A stretch of 7,900 nucleotides of DNA, taken from contig SLSG01000201.1 of assembly GCA_007130545.1 (NCBI GenBank), forward strand, positions 1 through 7,900. The letters run 5' to 3'. This stretch comes from Bacteroidales bacterium (lineage in GTDB: Bacteria; Bacteroidota; Bacteroidia; Bacteroidales; UBA7960). How positions within the stretch are numbered: the stretch's first letter is position 1; each line of letters begins with the position of its first letter. Position numbers and translations under genes: made by a program. This document shows positions 1 to 7,489 of the stretch, piece after piece. The notes beneath the pieces are model-generated. The model did no database searches. It saw nothing but the letters and a program-made list of their open reading frames with translations, and was not told where the DNA came from.

Positions 1-550
1 CCTCACCAGTCTCAAGGTCTTGAACAAACAGGTTGTGGTCGCGGATAAATGCCCGTGACCGTCCATCGGGCGACAGTCCCTCCAAACGCCTGCCCGTACC
101 TTCAGCCTCCCTTTTTGTCAAACGGTTGTTTCCCGTGTCAAAAGCCCAATCAATATTCTCAAAACGGAATGTAACCACCTTGTCATTGGAGAATCCGATC
201 CTGTTAAAAGGTAGATCTGCCTCATCCACATCTTCCCCCGTCTCGGCTGACAAGGCGTTTGCAATTGCCTGGTGGTCAAATGCGGGTTGGGTGGATGCGT
301 CGTCAATATTGGTCAGGAAAAACCTTTTTCCTTCCCGGGTTTGGGTCACGTGCCAAAACGCCGGACCGTCTTCCAGCCAGTTCGGCTGAACCTCCAGGTG
401 GTAGACGAGCTTTCGGATATTCGGGGCCAGCAGGGCCTCGGCGCGTTCGTAATGGTCTGTCGTGATTTGCATGCCGGTTGAGCATGCCTGGGCCAGGATC
501 GCCACGGCCGCGACAATGAGCAAATGCTTTATAGGGTGAAAGGTCTGCAT
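1..550 (-). CDS. S9 family peptidase (dipeptidyl-peptidase IV-like), N-terminal part, cut by window edge
   Basis: The frame is open from an ATG at 550 to the window edge, giving 183 codons of a protein that in this family is usually 700-800 residues. Residues 1-23 (MQTFHPIKHLL... ending AILAQAC) form an export signal. A cysteine at 23 could be a lipoprotein anchor, but the lipobox (AQAC) is a poor match and signal peptidase I cleavage after AQA is equally possible. The mature part carries S9 beta-propeller hallmarks: 'RKLVYHLEVQPNWLEDG' followed by FW, and 'LSPDGRSRAFIRDHNLFV' near the cut end. The family removes N-terminal dipeptides or cleaves peptides outside the cytoplasm; the catalytic Ser-Asp-His domain would lie beyond the window, so activity cannot be judged. 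An in-frame ATG at 586 would add 12 mostly polar residues; 550 puts the signal peptide at the N-terminus. A hairpin separates it from katG upstream. Confidence 0.85.
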   Translation of the reverse strand, partial: MQTFHPIKHLLIVAAVAILAQACSTGMQITTDHYERAEALLAPNIRKLVYHLEVQPNWLEDGPAFWHVTQTREGKRFFLTNIDDASTQPAFDHQAIANALSAETGEDVDEADLPFNRIGFSNDKVVTFRFENIDWAFDTGNNRLTKREAEGTGRRLEGLSPDGRSRAFIRDHNLFVQDLETGE

Positions 551-614
551 GGTTTTGTTCTTTTGTTTTTCCGTCTGGGGTGTCATTGGGCGAAACTAAA
601 ATACGACACACTAA

Positions 615-640
615 ACCCGGCCGGCACATGCCGGCCGGGT
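615..640 (-). terminator. GC-rich hairpin downstream of katG, probable terminator
   Basis: A perfect 11-bp inverted repeat, ACCCGGCCGGC and its complement, encloses a 4-nt loop (626-629). It starts 37 nt past the katG stop on the minus strand. The tail after the stem on that strand is TTTAGTG, so the T-tract is short and a factor-independent terminator is likely but not textbook. No T-run follows on the plus strand. It would separate katG from the S9 peptidase gene. Confidence 0.6.
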
Positions 641-677
641 GTAATGCACTCAAATGCACCTGGGCAGTAGACCTGAC

Positions 678-2861
678 CTATTTTTTCAGATCAAAACGGT
701 CTGCATCCATCACCTTTACCCAGGCCTTTACAAAGTCATGGACGAATTTTTCCTGGCTGTCATCCTGGGCATATAGCTCAGCATAAGCACGCAATACGGA
801 ATTAGACCCAAACACCAGGTCCACCCTGGTTGCCGTCCATTTGGCTTCTCCTGTCTTCCTTTCAATGATGTGGTAAAGGTTGTCAGAAACAGGCTTCCAG
901 GTGTATTTCATGTCGGTAAGGTGCACAAAGAAATCGTTGGTGAGCACACCCTCCCTGTCTGTAAAGACCCCGTGTTTTGTGCCTCCGTGGTTTGTCCCCA
1001 GCACGCGCATGCCGCCAATCAGTACCGTCATTTCCGGGGCAGTCAGTCCCATGAGCTGCGTCCGGTCGAGCAGCATTTCCTCCGCTGTTACCGCATAGTC
1101 TTTCTTCAGCCAGTTTCTGTAACCGTCGTGCAGGGGTTCTAGCACCGCGAACGATTCCGCATCCGTCATTTCGGCCGTGGCATCCCCTCTGCCCGGGCTG
1201 AAGGGAACCTTTACGTTCACGCCCGCTTCCTGTGCGGCTTTTTCCACGGCCGCGCTTCCACCCAGGATGATCAGGTCGGCGATGCTGACTTTCTTGCTCA
1301 GTCCAGTATGGATTTCAGCAAGTTTATTCAGCACCTTTGCAAGCCTTTCCGGCTCGTTGCCCTCCCAGTCCTTCATCGGAGACAGCCGGATTCTTGCCCC
1401 ATTTGCTCCACCCCGGTAATCAGAGCCCCTGAATGTCCTGGCACTGTCCCATGCCGTATTGATCAGTTCAGTCCGGCTCAATCCGGAATTCAGAAGCCGG
1501 TCTTTCAATTCCTCAATATCCGACGCTGAAAGGGTATAATCCACCGAAGGAACGGGATCCTGCCAGATGAGATCTTCTTTGGGTATATCAGGTCCCAGGT
1601 AACGACTTTTTGGACCCAGGTCGCGATGTGTCAGTTTGTACCAGGCTCTGGCAAACACCTCCTCGAAATATCCGGGATCTTTGTAAAAACGCTCCGATAT
1701 TTTCCGGTACTCCGGATCCAACTTTATTGCCATATCGGCATCCGTCATGATCGGATTGCGGCGCACGCCGGGAATATGGGCGTCAAAAGGCTTGTCTTCC
1801 TCTTTCATGTTGACGGGTTCCCATTGCCATGCCCCTGCGGGACTTTTTACTGACTCCCATTCGTGATTGAGCAAAAGATGGAAGTAGGTGTGGTTCCATT
1901 TGTCGGGCTTGCTCGACCATGCCCCTTCCAGTCCGCTGGAAACCGTATCTTCAGAATGGCCCTTGCCTTTGGGGTTTTTCCAGCCAAAGCCTTGCTCTTC
2001 CAGTGCTGCTTCTTCCGGCTTGGGGCCAAGAATCGATGCATCGCCATTTCCATGGCACTTGCCAACAGTATGACCGCCAGCGGTTAATGCCACGGTTTCC
2101 TCGTCGTTCATGGCCATGCGCTCGAATGTCATGCGCACATCCTGTGCGGTTCTCAGCGGGTCAGGGTTGCCATCCACCCCCTCGGGGTTTACATAAATCA
2201 ACCCCATCTGTACGGCAGCCAGGGGGTTTTCCAGCGACCCGCGGTCCTGATCGTCCGAATAACGGGCCTTTGTGGGTTCAAGCCATTCCTTCTCCGCCCC
2301 CCAGTAAATGTCCTTTTCGGGATGCCAGATGTCTTCTCGCCCGCCGCCAAACCCAAACGTTTTGAATCCCATGGACTCATAGGCCATGTTTCCGGCCAGA
2401 ATAAACAAATCGGCCCATGAGAGCTTGTTGCCGTATTTTTTCTTGATTGGCCATAACAGCCGCCTGGCCTTGTCTAGATTCACATTGTCAGGCCAGCTGT
2501 TCAGCGGCGCAAAACGTTGGTTGCCGGTATTGCCGCCGCCGCGTCCGTCCGCAATCCGATACGTCCCTGCACTGTGCCATGCCATCCGGATCATCAGTCC
2601 GCCATAATGACCCCAGTCGGCCGGCCACCAGTCCTGGCTGTCGGTCATCAGCTTTTTCAGGTCCTCTTTCAGTGCCTCAAGATCCAGTTTTTCGAATTCC
2701 TCCCGGTAGTTGAAATCCTTGCCCAACGGATTGGTTTTGCTGTCGTGCTGATGCAAAATATCCAGATTGAGTGCATTTGGCCACCAGCTCATGACCGATC
2801 TGCTGGTGTCAGTGTTTGCCCCGTGCATAACCGGGCATTTCCCTTTTTTTGAATGCTCCAT
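678..2861 (-). CDS. katG: Catalase-peroxidase KatG
   Basis: Bifunctional haem enzyme that disproportionates hydrogen peroxide and also acts as a peroxidase; cytoplasmic, with no signal peptide. The 727-residue length is normal for the family. The distal haem site is 'RMAWHSAGTYR' (Arg92, Trp95, His96). Tyr223 in 'GLIYVNPEG' and Met249 in 'ERMAMNDEE' complete the Trp-Tyr-Met crosslink required for catalase activity. The proximal haem ligand is His264 in 'TAGGHTVGKCHG', with its partner Asp376 and the arginine switch at Arg413 (HRD). The second, haem-free peroxidase-like domain fills the C-terminal half to the end (DRFDLKK). The start 'MEHSKKGKCPVMHGAN' matches the usual KatG N-terminus. It follows the hydrolase remnant by 127 bp of AT-rich DNA and is followed by a hairpin, so it is probably transcribed alone. 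I see no clear OxyR or PerR site. No residue appears to be missing. Confidence 0.98.
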   Translation of the reverse strand: MEHSKKGKCPVMHGANTDTSRSVMSWWPNALNLDILHQHDSKTNPLGKDFNYREEFEKLDLEALKEDLKKLMTDSQDWWPADWGHYGGLMIRMAWHSAGTYRIADGRGGGNTGNQRFAPLNSWPDNVNLDKARRLLWPIKKKYGNKLSWADLFILAGNMAYESMGFKTFGFGGGREDIWHPEKDIYWGAEKEWLEPTKARYSDDQDRGSLENPLAAVQMGLIYVNPEGVDGNPDPLRTAQDVRMTFERMAMNDEETVALTAGGHTVGKCHGNGDASILGPKPEEAALEEQGFGWKNPKGKGHSEDTVSSGLEGAWSSKPDKWNHTYFHLLLNHEWESVKSPAGAWQWEPVNMKEEDKPFDAHIPGVRRNPIMTDADMAIKLDPEYRKISERFYKDPGYFEEVFARAWYKLTHRDLGPKSRYLGPDIPKEDLIWQDPVPSVDYTLSASDIEELKDRLLNSGLSRTELINTAWDSARTFRGSDYRGGANGARIRLSPMKDWEGNEPERLAKVLNKLAEIHTGLSKKVSIADLIILGGSAAVEKAAQEAGVNVKVPFSPGRGDATAEMTDAESFAVLEPLHDGYRNWLKKDYAVTAEEMLLDRTQLMGLTAPEMTVLIGGMRVLGTNHGGTKHGVFTDREGVLTNDFFVHLTDMKYTWKPVSDNLYHIIERKTGEAKWTATRVDLVFGSNSVLRAYAELYAQDDSQEKFVHDFVKAWVKVMDADRFDLKK

Positions 2862-2962
2862 AGCAAAAATATAATTTAGTGAATATTGAACAGCGTTTTC
2901 ATTTATTGATCCTGCAATACAGCCATAAATTTAGAGATATTTTTCGTTTCAGGAAGGGTGGA

Positions 2963-2976
2963 ATAATGAAAATTAT
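2963..2976. repeat. Small AT-rich inverted repeat upstream of katG
   Basis: ATAAT-GAAA-ATTAT is a 5-bp inverted repeat with a 4-nt centre, about 100 bp upstream of the katG start and just past the stop of the hydrolase remnant. It resembles half-sites of Fur/PerR-type operators in base content, but its spacing fits neither the 7-1-7 nor the 9-1-9 form. It may be chance in AT-rich DNA. Confidence 0.2.
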
Positions 2977-2988
2977 CGTCGGATCGGT

Positions 2989-3690
2989 TTATCCCTTAAG
3001 GAAAGAAATCATTGCATTCAATACAGATTCAGGCTGTTCCTCCTGGGGGAAATGCCCGCAAGTTTCCAATGTGAGTGTGGATGAATTGGAGAACCCGCTT
3101 ACAAACTTTTCCAGGTGATGCGGCTTGAGAACGGGGTCTTTCATCCCCCATATAAACAATGTGGGTTTGCCTGAGATTGGTTTCCTGTTATCCCAGAGTT
3201 CCTCAAACCATTCCTGGTCATTGAGCAGTGATCTGGCGAAAGCCAAAGCCCCGTTTCTTTGTGTTTTGCTGGCAAAAGGTTTTGAGTATTGGCTTACCAG
3301 GTGTTTCGATAATTTATTGTCACCGAACGATTTTGGCATCAGATATTTTGGTGAAAAATTCAGATACCGGTACAAATACGGGATCAATGGATTCTTTAAT
3401 AGTTTGCTCATTTTGATAAAATCCGGGTCAGATCTGCTGCTCCACAACCAGGAATTCAGGATCACCAATCGCTTTATTTTTTCAGGGTGTCGGATGGCAA
3501 AATTCATTCCGATGGGTCCGCCAAAATCATGTACCACAAGCGTCATTTCATCCAGTGACTTCTCCAGAATAAACCTCTCAAGGGTTTTGCTGTGGTTTTG
3601 GGTGGAATAATCGTAATGTCCGGGTTTGTCAGAAAGCCCGAAACCTATGTGGTCAATGGCAATGCACCGATATCCTGACTTCAGTTTCTC
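2989..3690 (-). pseudogene. Alpha/beta hydrolase (haloalkane dehalogenase-like), 5'-truncated remnant
   Basis: Recognisable hydrolase sequence begins at about 3684-3690 (EKLKSGYRCIAIDHIGFG, then LSDKP) and runs about 231 codons to a TAA at 2989. Family members have about 290 residues. The strands carrying the oxyanion-hole HGxP motif are absent. Counting from the first internal Met (3546), the nucleophile is Asp7 in 'VVHDFGGPIG', the acid is Asp137 in 'WGMKDP', and the base is His165 in 'CGHFPQEE'. Phe follows the nucleophile where true haloalkane dehalogenases have the halide-binding Trp, so the ancestral substrate is open. The frame is open back to a stop at 3781-3783, but no ATG, GTG or TTG lies between there and 3546. 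A protein starting at 3546 would lack all strands before the nucleophile elbow. The region upstream belongs to DUF2200 in another frame. A 5' deletion is the simplest reading; expression of a short protein is unlikely. Confidence 0.75.
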
Positions 3691-4049
3691 AGAATCTTTT
3701 CCATCTTCTTGCCCTTCGCCAACTCGTCCACCAGCTTGTCCAGGTACCTGACTTGTTTTGTAACCGGGTTTTCGATTTCCTCAATCCGGTAGCCACAGAT
3801 CACCCCTTTAATCAAGCCGGCATTCCGGTTCAAATTTGCACGCTTGAAGAAAGTCTCAAAAGTCACGTTCTCATCGATCAGTTCCTGCACCTTTTTGTCG
3901 TCAAATCCGGTCAGCCATTCAATGACCTGGTGCAGTTCCTCCCTGGTCCTGCCTTTCGTTTCGACTTTGGTGACATAATGGGGGTATACCGCGGCAAACG
4001 TCATGTTGGCCATTCGTTCATCATGTTCCGGGGTAGTTTTCATAGTCAT
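3681..4049 (-). CDS. DUF2200 family protein, function unknown
   Basis: A small cytoplasmic protein of 122 residues (120 if started at the second ATG, 4043, which gives MKTTPEHDER and fits relatives as I remember them). The conserved family run is present: 'MTFAAVYPHYVTKVETKGRT', 'EWLTGFDDKK', 'TFETFF', 'LIKGVICGYRIEEIENP', 'VRYLDKLVDELAKGKKMEKI', ending LRN. It is charged, has no signal peptide or membrane segment, and reaches the normal C-terminal end, so it looks intact. No enzymatic role is established for the family and I see no catalytic motif. Its TGA stop lies inside the first recognisable codons of the truncated hydrolase, which is read in the -1 frame. A direct repeat lies 5-33 bp upstream of the start and may be regulatory. 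Confidence 0.9.
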   Translation of the reverse strand: MTMKTTPEHDERMANMTFAAVYPHYVTKVETKGRTREELHQVIEWLTGFDDKKVQELIDENVTFETFFKRANLNRNAGLIKGVICGYRIEEIENPVTKQVRYLDKLVDELAKGKKMEKILRN

Positions 4050-4054
4050 TTTGT

Positions 4055-4082
4055 AATGTAAATCAATGATGCAATGTAAATC
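4055..4082. repeat. Direct repeat AATGTAAATC x2, 18-bp period, upstream of DUF2200 gene
   Basis: AATGTAAATC occurs at 4055-4064 and 4073-4082, separated by 8 bp. It lies immediately upstream of the DUF2200 start on the minus strand (there it reads GATTTACATT). Paired direct repeats at this distance from a start codon can be regulator half-sites, but the AT-rich composition makes chance or slippage possible. Confidence 0.4.
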
Positions 4083-4088
4083 TATTAA

Positions 4089-4247
4089 TTATCTGGTTGT
4101 GTTCTCCGGTTTTGAGATGACATAATGTTTCATTAGTGGGGGTGTTAAGGTGAGCGTGACAATGAGCAATCCGCCACCGGCCGTTGCGCTGATGCCGAGG
4201 AAGAGGTGAGGGATGAAGAGCAGGTAAAGAAGAAATGGGCGTTTCAT
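4089..4247 (-). CDS. Possible small membrane protein (52 aa), doubtful
   Basis: An ATG at 4247 opens a 52-codon frame ending in TAA, 39 bp before the DUF2200 start. It reads MKRPFLLYLLFIPHLFLGI, then SATAGGGLLIVTLTLTPPLM and a short polar tail. The N-terminal 33 residues are hydrophobic with a basic start, as in a signal anchor or first transmembrane helix; the tail looks non-conserved. That shape fits either a genuine small membrane protein or the 5' stub of a larger multi-pass protein whose remainder is lost. I do not recognise a family with certainty. No Shine-Dalgarno sequence is visible. It starts 28 bp past the terminator hairpin of the glycoside hydrolase gene. An overlapping frame at 4063-4344 looks less coding because it reads through the hairpin and the hexamer repeat. 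Confidence 0.3.
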   Translation of the reverse strand: MKRPFLLYLLFIPHLFLGISATAGGGLLIVTLTLTPPLMKHYVISKPENTTR

Positions 4248-4250
4248 ACA

Positions 4251-4274
4251 GATAAAGATAAATATAAATATAAA
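4251..4274 (-). repeat. Four tandem hexamers forming the T-rich tail of a terminator
   Basis: On the plus strand the sequence is GATAAA, GATAAA, TATAAA, TATAAA without gaps. On the minus strand this gives TTTATA twice and TTTATC twice, directly behind the hairpin at 4276-4317. It would supply the U-rich RNA tail and may vary in copy number between strains. Confidence 0.6.
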
Positions 4275-4275
4275 G

Positions 4276-4317
4276 GTCCGGCCAAAACCCGGGATTAATC
4301 CCTGATTTTGGCCGGAC
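4276..4317 (-). terminator. Strong hairpin terminator of the GH127-like gene
   Basis: A perfect 12-bp stem, GTCCGGCCAAAA (4276-4287) with its complement (4306-4317), encloses a 3x3 internal bulge and the perfect palindrome GGGATTAATCCC (4291-4302), which can fold as a 4-bp inner stem. On the minus strand it begins 49 bp after the stop at 4367 and is followed by CC and a T-rich stretch, which fits a factor-independent terminator in that direction. On the plus strand the tail (TTGCTTGG) is poor. Confidence 0.8.
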
Positions 4318-4366
4318 TTGCTTGGTTAAAGACGAAAAGTGCAAGGCTATTCTGAAAAGCGCATTA

Positions 4367-7300
4367 CTATTCTAAGGTTACATCCAGGTAAACTGAATGG
4401 CGTCCGTAAGTATCAAAGAAGGGCTTAAACTGCACGCCGTCTATATAAAACTCAAGTTTTCCGGGGTCACCTGTGATTGATTTGCCGATATCTCCTGCAT
4501 TCAATGTGACCTTGCGCCATTCACTCATCGGGCCTGATTCCTGTGCTGCCAGCAGCACGGGTCCGTAAAACAGGCTGGCAACATTTTGCTGGTCCATGAC
4601 GGACTCCAGATAGAAATGGAAAGGCATGTGCAGTTCCACCGTATCTCCATTTTGCCAGTTCCGGCTCAAGGTGAGGTAGCTTCCCGGTTTGGCCGCCACA
4701 TTTTCCTCCCTGCCGTTTATTTTCACGAAGAAGCCTTTGGTAGCCCAATGCGGCACACGGATATGCATGTCAAAGCGTCCGCTTCCCTCAACGGCCAACT
4801 TTGTGCGGTCATTGTTCGGGAAAGCCGTTGATTGGGTCACAGTCACGTTTCTTTCCGTCCAGTTCAATGTGGAGGGCACGAACAGGTTAACGTACAAGTC
4901 CTGGTTGTCCTTGGTCCTGAAGTAAATGGAGTTGTGAAGCTTAGTGTTGCTTTCAATGGCGGTGCCGTTACAGCAGGTAAATCCCTTCATTTCAGGGTTG
5001 CCGAACTGTTTGATGGACCCGGCCCTCAGCGGCACGTGGTAGGTGTTGGCCGGGGAGTCCTCGGCGACTGAAGCGAGAATGTGGTTGTAAAGCCCGCGCT
5101 CGTAGTAATCCATCAGCTCAGGACGCTGATCAAAGAAAAACAGGTTCCTGGTCAGCTTAAGCATGTTGTAGGTGGCACAGGTTTCATTCTGACCGCCGGG
5201 CGAGAATCCATTTTCATAGAGTGTAGCCGGCTCAGCGGTGAAGCATTCCGCATTGGAAGGATTGCTTGCCCCGGCAACGCCGCCGATGCTGTACATATAA
5301 TCAGTCGTGGCCTTGTACCAGAAATTGTCGGCAACCTGAAAATATGCTGGATCCCCGGAAACACGGTAAACTTCAAGGGCCCCGATGATTTGGGGGACGT
5401 GGGTGTTGGCATGCAAGCCACGGAACATATCTACGTTTTTCGCCAGTCCGTGCGTATGCTCGGCATCACCAAAAAACATCCGGATGTTGTCAAACAATTG
5501 TGCTGTTTCCAGGTAAGTGGGCTCATTGGTCAGGCGATACAACCTGGCCATGGCATCGTTCATTCCCCCATATTCTCCCGCAATATACCTGTTCCACATG
5601 CTGATCAGTGTCTCTGTTGGCAATTGGGTCAGGCGGGCGTTTACCCAGCTGCCCATTCCTTTCACAACTTCCAGGGCCTTTTCATTGCCGCTCACTTCAT
5701 AGATATCCATCAGCCCGGCCAGGATCTTGTCCAGCGTGTAGTAGGGCGCCCAGATTCTTGTATTGTCGGTCCCGTAGGTCGCACCACTCTCCAGCATGAT
5801 GAACTGATCCGGCGGATAGGCGCTGATATAACCCCTGCCCCAGTTCCAGAAATCCGTACGTATGCCATCCACGCTCAGATCCGAATCATAGTCCAGTTTG
5901 CCAGGCCCCGGAGGTACCGCAGCCGGGTCGGATACATACTCCCCACCTTCGACCCTGGGCCGGCCGGACTTCTGTGACAGCTCATAGAGTGTATTGACCA
6001 AATACTCCATCTTATCCGTAAAAATGGCCTGGAGCGAAGGATCATAACTTGAACCCAGGTACGCCTGGGCTATGGCAGTAAGATAATGTCCCGTGGCATG
6101 ACCACGCAGTTTTGTCAACTGGCTGTCCCACACCCCGAGTGGTACTGCTCCTTCCGGCTGCTCCTGTCCAAAGGCATTGCGGAACATATAAAGGAAACTG
6201 TCCGGGTTTGTGCCGGCAAGGACTGAAATAAATTTGTCCCGGTTTTCAATGAATTTTGTCTCGTGGTTGTGTATATCCGTGTTCAGGACCACCTGACCAA
6301 GGTTAAAGCCTTCCAGCGTACGGTCAGGTGCGTCAATTTTTTTATCCTCCCTCACCATCACAACAGCTACTGGTCGGATGTCTGTTCCGGCAACCCTGCC
6401 GGTTACAGTATATGTACCGGCATTTAGCACCTGGCTGTTGTCCGTCGGAGAAGGCCAGATAACCCTTACGGCAGGTCCTTCGACATTACCTTGATAAACG
6501 CCCGGCACAAAGCGCGGCAGTCTCGGAAGATGCCCCAAAGCGGTCTCCACCTGAATGTCCGGAACGCTTGCCAGGTATGCAGTGTACAATTGTGGTGTTG
6601 ATTCCGGAAACCTCGGAAGGCTGCGGTCTTGTTCGGATCTTGTCCTGACGACTGGTTGGTCCAGGTTCAGTGCGTTGGCATGAATCCGGGCTACTTGTTG
6701 GCCACTCAGGGCGATTCTGTAGATACGAAAGTCGTGCAATCTGGCATTCAGGTTGCTGTTGCCGGCGGTCCTTGATTTGCCGACATAAAGCCTGTTGTTG
6801 CCTGAACTTAAGTCGAACAGGTCTTCCAGCTCAATATTCACATTCCTCACCTCACTTACAAGCCGTCCGTTGACATAAGCACTCAGCGTTTTGGAGGAAA
6901 CGTTGACGACAACGGCCAGGTGGTTCCACCGGTTCACATCTATGGCCGGTGAGCTTGCGGTGTACTTATCCGACCCTGAAACAACCTGAACCTGGTAACC
7001 TTCTCCGTCCTTTGTCCCTCTCGGGGCGGCGAGGAAATGCACCTGGTCGTTCTTCCCAAAATCGAACAATACCTGGCCGCTGTCTGTGGAACGCAAGAAA
7101 ACCCAGGCGCTGACGCTGATCGATTCCAGCCCTGTCAGGGATCCACCCGGAATTGAAACATAGGCCTCACGGTCACCTGGCAGTGAAAGCACGTTCCGGA
7201 ATTGCTCGTCTTCTATGAATCTGTAGCCGGAGCCTTGCATCCTGGCATGTAAGTTATTTCGGGACCAATCATTCAAATCCCCCCTGAATATGTAACGGGC

Positions 7301-7441
7301 ATTTAAGTCGGTTTCTCCGATTCCGTCCAGAATTTGATCACCGCCTTGTGCAAATACCGAAGTCGTACCCAGAATTAGGATACTCAGTATCAGTCCGAGG
7401 AATACTTTAATTTTTCCAATCAATAAATTCATGTCAATCAT
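4367..7441 (-). CDS. Secreted LamG / Ig-like / DUF1680 (GH127-GH146 type) beta-L-arabinofuranosidase
   Basis: A 1024-residue exported enzyme. Residues 1-31 are a signal peptide (hydrophobic core about 13-25, cleavage likely after SVFA, no lipobox). Residues about 48-255 are a LamG/concanavalin-like domain ('SISVSAWVFLRS', 'NRWNHLAVVVN', 'LSAYVNGRLV', 'LHDFRIYRIALS'), probably carbohydrate binding. About 320-365 is a short Ig-like (Big_4-type) module, 'VRVIWPSPTDNSQVLNAGTY'. From about 375 on is the DUF1680 alpha/alpha-barrel ('LGVWDSQLTKLRGHATGHYL', 'WAPYYTLDKILAGLMDIY', 'AGEYGGMNDAMARLY', 'HANTHVPQIIGALEVY'), then a C-terminal beta region ('VASLFYGPVLLAAQ'). By analogy with HypBA1, Glu753 and Cys755 (ETC) with Cys823 and Cys824 (TCC) bind zinc, Cys823 being the nucleophile; Glu732 or Glu737 is the candidate acid/base. 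It should release L-arabinofuranose from plant or algal glycans; GH127 versus GH146 and the substrate are undecided. An ATG at 7432 is an alternative start. No SusC/SusD partner is in the window. Confidence 0.9.
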   Translation of the reverse strand: MIDMNLLIGKIKVFLGLILSILILGTTSVFAQGGDQILDGIGETDLNARYIFRGDLNDWSRNNLHARMQGSGYRFIEDEQFRNVLSLPGDREAYVSIPGGSLTGLESISVSAWVFLRSTDSGQVLFDFGKNDQVHFLAAPRGTKDGEGYQVQVVSGSDKYTASSPAIDVNRWNHLAVVVNVSSKTLSAYVNGRLVSEVRNVNIELEDLFDLSSGNNRLYVGKSRTAGNSNLNARLHDFRIYRIALSGQQVARIHANALNLDQPVVRTRSEQDRSLPRFPESTPQLYTAYLASVPDIQVETALGHLPRLPRFVPGVYQGNVEGPAVRVIWPSPTDNSQVLNAGTYTVTGRVAGTDIRPVAVVMVREDKKIDAPDRTLEGFNLGQVVLNTDIHNHETKFIENRDKFISVLAGTNPDSFLYMFRNAFGQEQPEGAVPLGVWDSQLTKLRGHATGHYLTAIAQAYLGSSYDPSLQAIFTDKMEYLVNTLYELSQKSGRPRVEGGEYVSDPAAVPPGPGKLDYDSDLSVDGIRTDFWNWGRGYISAYPPDQFIMLESGATYGTDNTRIWAPYYTLDKILAGLMDIYEVSGNEKALEVVKGMGSWVNARLTQLPTETLISMWNRYIAGEYGGMNDAMARLYRLTNEPTYLETAQLFDNIRMFFGDAEHTHGLAKNVDMFRGLHANTHVPQIIGALEVYRVSGDPAYFQVADNFWYKATTDYMYSIGGVAGASNPSNAECFTAEPATLYENGFSPGGQNETCATYNMLKLTRNLFFFDQRPELMDYYERGLYNHILASVAEDSPANTYHVPLRAGSIKQFGNPEMKGFTCCNGTAIESNTKLHNSIYFRTKDNQDLYVNLFVPSTLNWTERNVTVTQSTAFPNNDRTKLAVEGSGRFDMHIRVPHWATKGFFVKINGREENVAAKPGSYLTLSRNWQNGDTVELHMPFHFYLESVMDQQNVASLFYGPVLLAAQESGPMSEWRKVTLNAGDIGKSITGDPGKLEFYIDGVQFKPFFDTYGRHSVYLDVTLE

Positions 7442-7489
7442 TTTTTCAATAAATGAAGTAGGGTTAGTAGTAATACATTAGCAAACGGA

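Noticed and set aside
596..603. TATTTTAG on the minus strand as a promoter -7 box for the S9 peptidase gene
   Set aside because: One mismatch to TAnnTTTG, and its -33 position would fall inside the terminator hairpin; too weak to annotate.
303..659. 118-codon minus-strand frame overlapping the S9 peptidase start
   Set aside because: It overlaps the recognised S9 signal peptide and propeller sequence in another frame, crosses the hairpin at 615-640, and its product is low in hydrophobic core and motif-free.
2989..3546. Calling the hydrolase a functional haloalkane dehalogenase starting at 3546
   Set aside because: A start at 3546 would leave out every strand before the nucleophile elbow, and the Trp beside the nucleophile is replaced by Phe.
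4063..4344. 93-codon minus-strand frame
   Set aside because: It starts in the terminator region, and its YIYIYLYLY run is just the translated hexamer repeat; no protein-like features otherwise.
5081..5977. 298-codon plus-strand frame inside the GH127-like gene
   Set aside because: It is antisense to well-conserved DUF1680 coding sequence and its product shows no family motif; it is a shadow of the codon use of the real gene.
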